Of a DNA stretch of 64,000 bases, positions 10,951 through 20,597 are shown in pieces. The translations under genes and the position numbers were made by a program. A model generated the notes under the pieces. The model made no database searches, was not told the origin of the DNA, and saw only the letters and a list, made by a program, of their open reading frames with translations. The DNA lies in the NCBI GenBank assembly GCA_003116975.1, contig BGKB01000181.1:1-64000 (forward strand). Direction: 5' to 3'. Every line of letters begins with the position of its first letter. Within the stretch, counting starts at the first letter, position 1. The stretch comes from Aurantiochytrium sp. KH105. Taxonomy: Eukaryota > Sar > Bigyra > Thraustochytrida > Thraustochytriidae.

Positions 10951-12361
10951 TGTTTGTTTTAGATCGACGACGCTTCGTCAGACAGCATGCGCTTGCCCCG
11001 CCTGCTCCCCGGTATGGAGGTCCCTGTGCTTTGGGGTTGGGTTCGTAGTGTAGCATACTCTGATTCTGCTTTTGATACTACTTACTACATGTATAGAGCC
11101 AATCTAGCAGAAGTTGACCGTTTCGCTCCTCTAACTAGTACCACTAGTATAGCAAGGTTGGCAAGAAAGAAAAGCGAACAGACGAACAAGCGACTATAGG
11201 CAAACAAGCAATAAGACAAACCACTCATGCAGGCCAATTCGTGCAAAAGACATGCGCGCCTGCACACAAAATGTGTTTTTATTTTCAAGTTTATTATTTT
11301 GGGGGGAGATCGTGAGTTGACTGCCGGCTCGCCCAGTCTTGCTCACGCATCATAATGGACGACTTACTTGTTTGGTTTCCAAAAGGTAGACTTAACTTGT
11401 CAAGCAGTCGAAAAGGGCGTGCAGGGGCAGCCGTCACACAATGAATAGAAATCTCTGTCCTTTCTAAAACGCAATCCATACATTTCGCTCATCAATTGTT
11501 GTTTTCACGGTCAGCGGTGGCTCAGCAGGGGCCATGTTTTTCGCTTTGCCCGCCCCTCTGCTCTATTTACCATACAGCATGTATCGACACGCAATGCGCC
11601 GCCGCCGAGCACGCAATTCCCCTCCCCACCAAGAACCGAAGCAAGTCGGGAGCACGGGCGGACAGTGCATGCGACTGCGACCAATGACAAGCGCCAAGAG
11701 AAATACTGCCGCTAGTGCTCTTGAGCTCTGGGCCTCTTCTGCAGCCCGCTGCAGACAGCCTGCACATTCGTTTCGTCGTAGCCCCAGAAAAGAGGGAAAG
11801 TTCTGTAATCAGCACCGATGGACGATGATCCTCCAGCTCCTCGTCACCCATGACGATGGCACGGCGAATTCTCTTTGATTCGAAAGATGCGCGTAGTCTT
11901 GTAGAACCGGCCTCTATCAGCAGCCCCTTGAAATCCCACACCGGACCCGGGCAAAGTCGAAACGGCCTCTGTGTCAACAGCAAATCCGGAAAGGCCCAGC
12001 GACCAACCGGAGCTCACGCTTGCACAGACGAGGTTCTCGCGCGGCGGCGCAGGCTCGCGACAGCAAGTGCGGCATCGGCATCGGAGCGGTGAGCGCAAGG
12101 TGCGCGACCTCGTCTCGTCTCGTCTCGTCTCGTCTCGTCTCGTCTCGCTGCTTTGTCTCCCGGCGACGGTGGCAAGTAGTTTTCCTTGCTTGCTCACGTA
12201 CGGCCCGACGCGCACGCTCAAGACAGGCGTCGCGAAAAGGATTAGCAGCAGCCGGTGGTGGCGGCGGTGGAGGTTGTGCTCGCGGTGAGGCGGTACGCGA
12301 GTGGGGTTGCCGCTGCGTCGAACAGCGCGTTGACACAGGCAAGGGATAAGAGACGCGCAAG
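10951..12361. other. Divergent intergenic region
   Basis: Lies between two divergently transcribed genes and should hold both promoters. No gene is convincing. A minus-strand frame around 11567-11983 contains a protein-like phrase (IRRAIVMGDEELEDHRPS) but degenerates on both sides. A (CTCGT)n repeat lies at 12109-12148. Confidence 0.5.
12109..12148. repeat. (CTCGT)7-CTCGC pentamer microsatellite
   Basis: Eight 5-bp units ending 213 bp upstream of the start of the CaaX-protein gene. Confidence 0.9.
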
Positions 12362-14302
12362 ATGAAGCGTAGCCTTACGAACGATATTCTGATGGCGTTC
12401 CGGACCTCGAACTCTCCGTCCGCAAGTCCATCGCGTCCGAGCGCGATTCCATCTTCGCAGACCAAGACCGACGACGCAAAAATCTCGGAAAAAAGGCGGC
12501 GCGTCATCTCGTATGATGGCCAGACTCAAGCAACGGAGGCACTCTTGGCTGGGGTGACGTCGAATGCATGGGGTCGCGGCAGTGCGCCCGAGGCGCCGTG
12601 GAACTCGAAAGAGTTCTTTTCCATGCTTCGTGTGCAACCAGGTCCTGTTCAGGACCAGCTGAGCAAGCCGCTGGATTCTCTCCGCGCCAAACTTGGCGAG
12701 AGTGAAATGCCGTATGCGGAGAAACAAGCAGTGGCCAAGTTTGCCACCAATGCGATTTGGACCATGACCGAGGCAGCAGAAAAGCTGCGGGCGCGGGAAA
12801 TGATCCCCGAGGGCGCCAACACACTCGAGATGGAAGCCGAGCTGCAAAACTCAAAACTTTCGCCGATGCAGCTTATCAACATTCACTCGAAAATTTGCCG
12901 CGAAAGTATTCGCGCACTCGCCGCTGCGAACCGCGCCAGCGAGGAAGCCCAGATGCTTGCGAGGACCTGCGAGGAGCGCATGACCGAAGTTAAGAACGAG
13001 GTCGGCAAGCTCATTGTGGTGCGGCGCGCGGATCTGACCGCTCGAGAAAACGCGTTGAAGGAGGCCGCCGATGCCCTTGCGCAGCAAGATGCCAAGGTGG
13101 CCGGCGCGCTTCAAAAGGCGACTCGGGACAAGAGCGTGAACAACACGAACGCCATTTCGCTGTGCTTGGACGTGGTCATGGACCCGACTCCCGAAGTGGC
13201 TCCACTTCTCGCCGAGCGTCGACGTCTTCGGCAGGCGCACGATCGCGCGAGCGCCTTTCTTGGAAATACGCGCAAGAGCGCTCGCGTGCATGAGCATCTG
13301 CTCATTGTGGTCAAGAGTGCTCTGACGGCGCTGGAAGGCGGCATGCGCCTCTCTTTGGAGAGCGGGTCGAATCACAGGAGCACCGTGGCGCGTAGCGCAG
13401 CACAAACGGTGATCAAGCAGATTCCTCAGTTGGCCAAGAGTCTTGCAGACTTTATCACATTCCAAAAGGAACGCAACGAAACGGCGGCGCGGCGCATCGT
13501 GACCAAGCGGGAGGAGCTGGACGAGCATTTGCGTCTGTATGGAGATGAGGCCCCGAGTGAGCTGAAAGAGATCAAGCGCCGTCTCGCCGAGTTCGAAGGC
13601 ATTCAAGCGCGATCGGAGGAAAACCTGCGTAATGTCGCGCAGGCGCAGCGCGAGCTTTGGATGGAGGGGCTCAAGAGGGTCGGGCTTGCCGACGCGGAGA
13701 ACGCCAAGGGCCAGGACGATGGCGAGGCGAAAATGCAGCAGCAGCAGCAGCAGTTCTTTGTCTCGACGTCATCATCGGACGCCCCTCTCCGGGCTGTGCT
13801 TCCAGCCTCGGTGATTATTCGCCTGCAACGCTGTCTCGTGGAGCTCGGCACTGCGCTCGCCAGCTTTGAGGGCGTAGAAAGCATCAAAACGGTGGTGCGC
13901 GAGATTCTCGAACGCTCGTACGATTTCTGCCCGCGCCGCGCGCCGCGTACTCCTTCTGTTGTCGCAGCCCCTGCACCCTCCTCGTTCGAGATCGTCGAGG
14001 AGAAGGAGGAGACGTCCCAGGATACTCGCGGATTCTCCTCTATTTCCTCGATGCCCAAAGACACCCCGCGCTCTAAAGGAGTGGCTATGGTCCCTGCGCA
14101 GCCTCTGCTCAGCGGGGACGCACCTCGGTACCCCCAGCTCGAAGACCTGGCCTTGGTCCAGGCCGCCCGACCGCAGTCGCAGGTCTCCCCCTCGCGATCT
14201 TTTCTCGACAGGGTCACCGTGGCTGCCGGCTTCGCTGAGGACGACGAGGACGAGGACGAGGCTGAGGATGCCGACGGCGGCGGTGGCTGCCTCCTCATGT
14301 GA
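12362..14302 (+). CDS. Helical protein with C-terminal CaaX prenylation box, unknown family
   Basis: 646 residues; family not recognised. A Ser/Pro-rich basic head (about 1-50) is followed by a long largely helical body (about 70-450, for example SKICRESIRALAAANRASEE and VGKLIVVRRADLTARENALK). A polyQ run near 460 precedes a further helical segment, then a Ser/Pro linker and an acidic EDDEDEDEAEDAD tract. The last residues are GGGGCLLM, a CaaX box; terminal Met usually directs farnesylation, so the protein is probably tethered to a membrane by a flexible acidic/glycine tail. The start is at the first ATG, in a CGCAAGATG context. There is no GTPase motif, so this is not a Ras-type protein. Function unknown. 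Confidence 0.8.
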   Translation: MKRSLTNDILMAFRTSNSPSASPSRPSAIPSSQTKTDDAKISEKRRRVISYDGQTQATEALLAGVTSNAWGRGSAPEAPWNSKEFFSMLRVQPGPVQDQLSKPLDSLRAKLGESEMPYAEKQAVAKFATNAIWTMTEAAEKLRAREMIPEGANTLEMEAELQNSKLSPMQLINIHSKICRESIRALAAANRASEEAQMLARTCEERMTEVKNEVGKLIVVRRADLTARENALKEAADALAQQDAKVAGALQKATRDKSVNNTNAISLCLDVVMDPTPEVAPLLAERRRLRQAHDRASAFLGNTRKSARVHEHLLIVVKSALTALEGGMRLSLESGSNHRSTVARSAAQTVIKQIPQLAKSLADFITFQKERNETAARRIVTKREELDEHLRLYGDEAPSELKEIKRRLAEFEGIQARSEENLRNVAQAQRELWMEGLKRVGLADAENAKGQDDGEAKMQQQQQQFFVSTSSSDAPLRAVLPASVIIRLQRCLVELGTALASFEGVESIKTVVREILERSYDFCPRRAPRTPSVVAAPAPSSFEIVEEKEETSQDTRGFSSISSMPKDTPRSKGVAMVPAQPLLSGDAPRYPQLEDLALVQAARPQSQVSPSRSFLDRVTVAAGFAEDDEDEDEAEDADGGGGCLLM

Positions 14303-14419
14303 GTCGAACGAAGCGTAACATACTATAAAACAACCGATTTGTGATGATGATGACGACGACGACGACTTGGACTGCCATGATGATGATCATGTGCGTGACT
14401 GACATGGCTTGAGGCCAGC

Positions 14420-14550
14420 CACCCTCACCACCACCACCACCATCAGCCACAAGCCACCACTACCACCAGCCACACGCCACCACTACCACCAGCCACAAGC
14501 CAAAACCACCAGCCACAAGCCAAATCCACCAGCCACAAGCCATCCAACGA
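14420..14550. repeat. Imperfect CCACCA / AGCCACAAGCC repeats
   Basis: Short CCACCAC runs alternate with at least five AGCCACAAGCC or AGCCACACGCC units at irregular 15-30 bp spacing. Confidence 0.75.
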
Positions 14551-15010
14551 TGTGTGCTGGTCAACTCTCTGCAAGCGATGCGACTGCGAGCAGGTCCACG
14601 ATCACGAGTACGAGAGGTCGACCGGGCTCGCGAAACCTTCGCGTTTCCCCTCTTGTTCAGGCCAGAACAAACCAAAGCAGACCACACCAGCGGGCCGTGC
14701 TCGTTAGCGATTGCGCGACGAGCTGCGCTGCAGCGCATCTACCGTCACGTTCGGCCTCCTTGGTCAGCACCTCCGTCTGCTTCACGGCCTCTTCTTTCCG
14801 CAGGTCAGTCAGTCAGCCAGGGCGTTGCTTGCTCGCTCGCGGCGCTTGACGGCCCTGGCCCGCGGCGCCGCGGCTGGGAGCCCGTGCCATGGGTAGCACC
14901 GGTGGCGGGCGGCGTCCGCGGTGCGTCGAAGTGCGCCGCGGGCCAGTAGCAGCGCTCGTGCCATGGCGTCCCAGGCGCGCCGCGCCACACCGCTGCTCGG
15001 CTGCGCTGCC

Positions 15011-15050
15011 CTGCATTGCACTGCACTGCACTGCACTGCACTGCGCTGCA
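15011..15050. repeat. (CTGCA)n pentamer microsatellite
   Basis: Eight 5-bp CTGCA-type units with single-base variants in non-coding DNA. Confidence 0.85.
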
Positions 15051-15745
15051 CGCAACCCAGCGCGGCGCTGCGCACACGCGCCGACGCTCGCACGGGGCCG
15101 CGGGCTCGAAGGCGCCGCGCGGCTCGCTCGCTAGCCGGCGGGCACGGGCGGTGGGCGCGGTGTGCGCGGCACGTGCACGCCGTTCGTTCATTCATTCACG
15201 CTCGTTCTCCCTTCTCTCAAGTCGGCCCTTCCCTCAGGTCCTCGCCCTCGGCCGCCAGCCTCCTCGCCTCCGCCGATCGAGCGCGCCGCCGCCAGCCCTC
15301 GCGGCCTCGGCCGGCGGGCGCGGGCGCGAGGGCGGGCGCGAGGGCGGGCGGCGCGAGGGGTCGCGGCGCGCACGCTACAGCCACTGCGAGCGAAGTGCAA
15401 AGCGTCGCAGCGCGTGCACGGAAGCAGTGCAGAGAGAGTACTTTCAGACCTGGCTGGCCGGAGCCCGTACGCCCTCCTAGGCGCCGGCTAGCGGGGCCCG
15501 GCTGCTCGCGCTGAGGATTCGAGGAGGGCGCACACCTTTCCCAGGGAGAAAGGAAGATAGGGACAGAGAAAGGAGAAAGGAAGCGGAGGAGAGCAGAAGC
15601 CCAGTCGCGCAGGGACGAGACGCGACGCAGAGGCAGACCTCGAACGCGAGACGGAGAGGCGGCGCGAGGGAGGAGCGGAGAGGCGGTCGCGCGCGAGACG
15701 GAGCCCGCGGCGCGAGCGGCGAAGAGGCGCAGGCGCGGCGCGCAC

Positions 15746-16144
15746 ATGACGATCATGAGCCCGACCTGCAGCAGCAGCAGCAGCAGCAGCAAGGCCGGCG
15801 CCGGCGGCAAGCGGCCCGAGGCCGTGCGAAGACACGCGTCCGCGTCGGAGATTAGAGGGTTCACGCCGCAGGAGCAGGACGAGCTGCTCCTCGGCGGCGA
15901 AAAGGTCATGGTGGTGCCGCCCGTGCGCAGCTCCAGCCAGGGCCAGATCCGGTTCCGCAAGCGCCGCGGCACGCCCGTACCCATGGACCTCGGCAAACTG
16001 CGGAGCCAGCTTGCTGCGCTCACCACCCGCGCGCGCTCATCACCCTCGGCGTCGAGTCTGCCCTCCGTGCAGGAGCTGACGCCCGCAGACGACGACGAAG
16101 ATCATCTCGAAAACCCCTGCATCGCCATCGCGGACCATGACTGA
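15746..16144 (+). CDS. Small Ser-rich hypothetical protein
   Basis: 132 residues; not recognised. It starts at an ATG and begins with a run of serines encoded by AGC repeats. The body is better balanced than neighbouring random frames: RPEAVRRHASASEIRGF contains an RRHAS site of the kind phosphorylated by basophilic kinases, then comes a hydrophobic-rich stretch (ELLLGGEKVMVVPPV), a basic patch (RFRKRRGTPVP) and an acidic tail. It could be a small phosphatase/kinase regulator or a 14-3-3 client, but nothing proves it. Composition and the absence of a competing frame are the only support for a real gene. Confidence 0.5.
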   Translation: MTIMSPTCSSSSSSSKAGAGGKRPEAVRRHASASEIRGFTPQEQDELLLGGEKVMVVPPVRSSSQGQIRFRKRRGTPVPMDLGKLRSQLAALTTRARSSPSASSLPSVQELTPADDDEDHLENPCIAIADHD

Positions 16145-16852
16145 ACTTTTTGCGATCGTGAAATACAGAGAGAAACAGAGAGAGAGAATCATAAGGATCG
16201 TCTCGCGGCGACGGCCGTGTACATTCAGACTCAAGGTTACACTTCACAACAGTGCGCTTGTTCTTGCTTGCGAGGCACAGCTCTCTACCAGCGGTCTTTG
16301 AACTTTTATTTGTTGTATCTAAACGCCATTCATCTTCTTCAGTAACATATGCTTCACGATCAAGCAATTTGACTCCAAGATTGCTTCATTCGTGGAATGG
16401 AATGCGAACAGCGCAGCGCGACACAGGCGATCAAGGAAAAAAAAATCTCTTCCTTAGCACCTATTCTGGTCAATGAGACAGCCCGAGCCATTCAAAAAAA
16501 TCCCTTTCTTCCCCGCACGTACTCTCATCAATGCGTCTGGGGCATTCATCGGGAAGCAATCGAGAAAAAACCTTGGTACGCATCTCTTGTCGTCGAGACT
16601 GAGGCGCGTCTGACGCCGTGCTGGGTCGTCCATGTTGCGAACTAGAATACCTAATCAAGAGAGGGGCCAAGCCTTTCAACCAACACAGATGATGTACGAG
16701 AGAAAAGGGTTTGCAACCGTCGAGAGACCTCAGCAACTGCACGGGCGATATGGTAAAGCACTGGAGCGTGAAAATCTTCATGATTCAAGTCTCTCTCTTT
16801 TTTTTTGGTATCATTATATAAAAAAGTCGCAGGCCGAACCTCGTCTCGGCTC
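16145..16852. other. Intergenic region downstream of leuB
   Basis: An AT-richer stretch between the small + strand gene and the 3' end of leuB on the minus strand. It should contain both 3' UTRs. No coding region is supported. Confidence 0.5.
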
Positions 16853-18286
16853 TTACTTGTGCAGAGCAGCGACGGCATCCGCAATGCGGTCACCCATCTC
16901 CGCAGTGCCGATAGCGTCAGCCTCAGTCTCACCAGGGAGGAGCAGGTCACGCGTGCGGAAGCCCTTGTTGAGCACCTCGTCGACGGCGGCGTCAATGAGC
17001 GCGGCTTCTTCGGTCATCTTGAACGAGTAGCGGAGCATCATAGAGCCCGAAAGGATCTGTGCGATCGGGTTGGCGACGTCGAGACCCTCAAGATCCGGGG
17101 CGCTGCCACCAGCAGGCTCGTACATGTGCAGCGTGCCGTCGCTGAGACTCGCCGAGGGCATGAGACCCAGCGTGCCAGGGAGCACGCTGGCCGCATCGCT
17201 GAGAATGTCACCAAAGAGGTTGGCCGTAACGACGACATCAAAGTCCGAAGGGTTCACGATGAGCTTCATGGCGGCGTTATCGACGTACATGAACTCCATG
17301 GCAACCTCGGGGTACTCGTCCTTCATCTCGTTGGCCACACGACGCCACAGGCGACTGCAGTCCAGCACGTTGGCCTTGTCCACGACCGTGACCTTTTTGT
17401 TGCGCTGCATGGCGGTCTCAAAGGCAAACTTCAAGGGCGGCTTGATCTGGTCCACGGTGTAGTGCATCACGTCAAATGCCTCGTCGCCCTCGGTGCGGTG
17501 TTCACCAAAGTAGACGTCACCCAGGAGCTCGCGGATAACGACCATGTCAACCTTGCCGCGGGCCAGGATCTCGGGCTTGAGGGGGCACAGCGCAGCCAGG
17601 TTGCCGTAGATCTTGGCCGGCCGGATGTTCACGCCGAAGCCAAAGTGCTTGCGCAGGCCCAGAATAGCGTTTTTCTCGGCGTCCTTCCAGCGCGGCTCGC
17701 TGGCGTGCGCCACGGGACCACCCACGGAGCCAAAGAGGACCGCATCCGACGACTTGCACAGGTCGATGGTCTCTTGCGGGAAGTGGTTCTCGTGCGTGTC
17801 CCACGCTGCGCCGCCGATGAGTCCGTGCTTGAAGTCGAACTCGTGGCCAAAGCATCCAGCAGTGCGTTGCTGCATCACACACAAAAGTTCATAACTCGTC
17901 AGTCAGGTCATTCTTGCTCGATTATTCTTGTTTGAGCAGAGCAGAGCAGAGTAAGAGCACGAGTAGGGAGATTGCAAACAAAAAAGAAAGAAAGATACAA
18001 AAAAAATAAGCACTTGCGTATTGCTTTTGCTTGCGTACAGCGTGCAGGTGTCGACTGACTGATCTGATCAGCGGCACGTGTACACAAAACGCAATACATC
18101 CCTTTCCCCCAACAAGCCTTCTCTTCTCCACGGCCCCCTCTGCTTCGCTCAGCTCAGCTCAGCTCAGCTTAGCTCTCTCTCTCGCGCGCGCGTGCGCAAG
18201 ACGTCACTTACCAGCACCTTGACGGCCTCGCGCATGACCTCCGGGCCAATGCCGTCACCGGGGAGCGTGGCGATAACGCGCTTCAT
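16853..18286 (-). CDS. leuB: 3-isopropylmalate dehydrogenase, two exons
   Basis: Catalyses NAD-dependent oxidative decarboxylation of 3-isopropylmalate in leucine synthesis. Exon 1 (18212-18286) encodes 25 residues, [20 protein letters not shown] and AVKVL. Exon 2 (16853-17869) starts with [11 protein letters not shown]. Joined, the protein is 363 residues, normal for the family. Motifs seen: GDGIGPEV at the N-terminus, [26 protein letters not shown] (substrate-binding arginines), [21 protein letters not shown] (catalytic Lys), DNAAMKLI and [15 protein letters not shown] (metal-binding aspartates), and [12 protein letters not shown] (NAD-binding). The start has an ACAAGATG context. No transit peptide is apparent, suggesting a cytosolic enzyme. 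The splice junction restores alignment length with bacterial LeuB exactly. Confidence 0.95.
17870..18211 (-). other. Spliceosomal intron in leuB
   Basis: 342 bp. The donor on the minus strand is GTAAGT and the acceptor is ATGCAG. The intron is phase 0 and has stops in the exon 2 frame. It contains a (GCTCA)n pentamer array and CT-rich sequence. This is the only intron in the window supported by protein alignment on both sides. Confidence 0.9.
18147..18175. repeat. (GCTCA)n pentamer array inside the leuB intron
   Basis: Four GCTCA units followed by GCTTA and GCTCT, then a CT dinucleotide run. Confidence 0.85.
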
Positions 18287-18358
18287 CTTGTCTCGCTCTC
18301 TGCTACGCCGCGCTGCTCTCCTCTCTCCTCGCTCGGCTCCGCTCGGGCTCCCTTTGGC

Positions 18359-18392
18359 GGCTCGGCTCGGCTCGGCTCGGCTCGGCTTGGCT
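18359..18392. repeat. (GGCTC)n pentamer microsatellite
   Basis: Five GGCTC units then two GGCTT units, 73-106 bp upstream of the leuB start. Confidence 0.85.
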
Positions 18393-18645
18393 TTGCAGGT
18401 CTGTCTGCGCGACGCCCTTGCGCTCGCACTGCACCACCAACTCAACTCTAGCTTGGCTTGTGCAGCAGCGCACTGGCACAGTAACAACAATCGTGCGGTC
18501 TCGAGGGCGCTTCCCTAGGTTGCGCCCAGGTTGGCTCTGGCAGGCGCCGCGCGCGGAACCTGGACGGCGCGCAGCCGCCTCGCGCGCGCGGCCTACGGGC
18601 GGGCGCGCGCACCGTCGCGGCAACGGGCCGAGGCGAGGCGTCGCG

Positions 18646-18704
18646 AGGCAAGGCAAGGCAAGGCAAGGCTGGGCAAGGCAAGGCTGGGCAAGGCAAGGCT
18701 GAGG
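18646..18704. repeat. (AGGCA)n pentamer microsatellite
   Basis: About twelve 5-bp units of AGGCA with AGGCT/GGGCA variants, arranged in a higher-order 15-20 bp pattern. Confidence 0.85.
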
Positions 18705-19124
18705 CGAGGGTTAAAGGAGAACCAAGTCGGAACCAATACAGAACCTCGAGCGGAACGGATGATGGAAGAACAGAACGATATTTGGGTTGCGCGAACCATA
18801 ACGGCTTTTTCTGCGTTGATGTTGCGGGCTTGCATGTTTTGCTTGCTTGACTGGCAAATGAATGAATGGTAAGACAGGGCAGTCCAGTGTAGCGCAGTGG
18901 TGGGCTCGCGCGGGGCCAGATTCGAAGCGAAGCGAGCGCGTGTGGAGAGAAAAGGGCCCTGGCGCGGCCCGCGACCTGGATCAGGTCTCGTCACGTCTGG
19001 TCTGAGCGCGCGAAGCGAACGAAGCAAAGAACATTTCTGCCTGTTTTGCAGGAGACGGTTGTGCGGCAGGCAAGCAAGGGGTCTCGGTCGATTGCCTCGT
19101 GGCCTAGCAAGTAAGACTTTGACG

Positions 19125-20075
19125 ATGGCGGGAAACGAGACGGCGATCCTTGGCACAAGCGCTTGGACAACCAATGACGTGGCGAGCGCCTTGACGATTG
19201 GTGTCGTGGTGGCTTTCGCAAGTGGCGCACTTTCGAGCGCAAGGCAACACAAGGGGACTTCGGCTTGGCGACATTCATTCTGCAAGCTGCTGCTCGTTGC
19301 AGTTGTGGCTGTCGAATTCTACTTTGTCGGCCTCGCGGCAGTCAAGTTGCCCAAGCAACAGCGCCCGATTCTTACAGCTTGCACACAAAGTCTTAAAGGC
19401 GGCAAACGCGCAACCTCTTTTCGCGATTGCGAACAAGGCCAGACGTCGCGGTGCACTGCAGACCAGCCGTGCACACCCTGCGATGTGCCGGTACCATGGA
19501 CAAAGTTTGACAGTCTCTTGTGGCGCAACGATTGCCGCGTTTGTTCTGCGGCAAATCCGGGTCTTTGCCGATATATTGATTCCCTCGCACCTGCACGAAA
19601 AGATCGTACGGAATGGTGTCTTGATGCAGACAACGCTACAGTTCCATGTGCGCGATGCTGTTTGAATCTTCGTTTAGGAACGCAGCGCTTTGAAAGCGTT
19701 GACGACTTCAATCAAGATGATTGTACAATTGCACGGAATGCTTCATGGCTCAGCGAATCCGCCGGGGCTCTGTCCTGCGCAGATCCTGACTTTCCATTAG
19801 CTACGCGTTTTGGTTGTTGTCCCCAGAACGCTTTTGTGCCCGATGATGCGGACGCATCCGAGGAGGACGACTCGTTTATTTTGGGCGATGAGACCATCGT
19901 ACCTGCATGCTCTCGTTCTGGCCCTCGGCACGCCGGCTGGCATTACTGTCTTGACGCCTATGAAGAGGTCCAGCTTGCCGACGGATCAAGCGCATCTGTC
20001 CCAGCAGGTTGCCCTCTCACCGTCAATGGCGTGCGCACAGGCGAGAGATTCTGTCGCCCGCCAACTCCAGTATAA
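19125..20075 (+). CDS. Cys-rich membrane protein of unknown function
   Basis: 316 residues; not recognised. Two hydrophobic helices lie near the N-terminus (about 16-35, ASALTIGVVVAFASGALSS, and about 52-75, LLLVAVVAVEFYFVGLAAV). They are followed by a large domain with about 20 cysteines in spaced pairs (CTADQPCTPC, CRVCSAANPGLC, CARCC, GCCPQ) and two potential N-glycosylation sites (NAT, NAS). The layout suggests two TM segments with a disulfide-rich domain exposed to the lumen or outside. The start at 19125 is the first ATG in frame. The frame is open upstream, so an unseen N-terminal exon is possible. Confidence 0.7.
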   Translation: MAGNETAILGTSAWTTNDVASALTIGVVVAFASGALSSARQHKGTSAWRHSFCKLLLVAVVAVEFYFVGLAAVKLPKQQRPILTACTQSLKGGKRATSFRDCEQGQTSRCTADQPCTPCDVPVPWTKFDSLLWRNDCRVCSAANPGLCRYIDSLAPARKDRTEWCLDADNATVPCARCCLNLRLGTQRFESVDDFNQDDCTIARNASWLSESAGALSCADPDFPLATRFGCCPQNAFVPDDADASEEDDSFILGDETIVPACSRSGPRHAGWHYCLDAYEEVQLADGSSASVPAGCPLTVNGVRTGERFCRPPTPV

Positions 20076-20597
20076 TCAACTCTGTAAAATGGTGTCTATT
20101 CTCTTTCACCGACCACTGGTCACTCGTAACATTCTCTCCTAGGCCTACTTCTTCTTTCCTTTGTTGACATTTTATTTGCAATGAGTATACCGTTCTTTCG
20201 AAGGTGCGCCGCGGGTGTTTGCATGTTGTCTCTTTTGGTGGCATCATCACGATGAACGTCTTAGGCTGTCTTCGCCACCTTGACCCTCGCCACCTTTCCT
20301 TTTTTTCATTTTTCCCTTCTTTATGGTAGTAGGCACGGAGCAGAAGATGCACTTTTCCCATACAGTAGTAAAGAAAGCCTTGAGCGAGCCGACTTGAGCA
20401 GTGGGTCGCGACGACTCGGCAGCCGATGAGATGAAGCGACAACCTCGATTGAACAGACCCAGTTTTCATACTGCAGCGAGCTCGTAGCGCTGGCGGAGGG
20501 TGGTTCGAGGCAGCGCAGCTCCCGCCCGTGGTAGAGCAGAGGCAACGCTAGGGTTCAAGGTAGCAACAGCGAGCAAGCAAGCAAGCAAGCACGCAGG
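20076..20597. other. Intergenic region between two + strand genes
   Basis: Contains a CCTAGGCCTA decamer (20138-20147) 63 bp past the preceding stop and a GCAA repeat (about 20572-20592) just before the next start codon. No gene is supported. Confidence 0.5.
20138..20147. repeat. CCTAGGCCTA decamer copy
   Basis: Second locus of the recurrent decamer, 63-72 bp downstream of the stop codon of the Cys-rich protein gene. Confidence 0.6.

Larger units (their letters stand above)
14303..15745. other. Repeat-rich intergenic region
   Basis: Holds CCACCA/AGCCACAAGCC-type imperfect repeats (14420-14550), a GCACT pentamer array and very GC-rich sequence. Short frames on both strands translate to Arg/Ala-rich low-complexity peptides. 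No gene is supported. The last part is presumably the promoter and 5' UTR of the small gene at 15746. Confidence 0.55.
18287..19124. other. Divergent promoter region between leuB and a membrane-protein gene
   Basis: Holds two pentamer arrays (18359-18392 and 18646-18704) and no supported gene. It should contain the start sites for leuB (-) and the Cys-rich protein (+). Confidence 0.55.

Noticed and set aside
11567-11983. Minus-strand frame with phrase IRRAIVMGDEELEDHRPS
   Set aside because: The phrase faintly recalls a class II tRNA synthetase anticodon domain, but flanking residues do not continue the match and the frame has no domain-length support.
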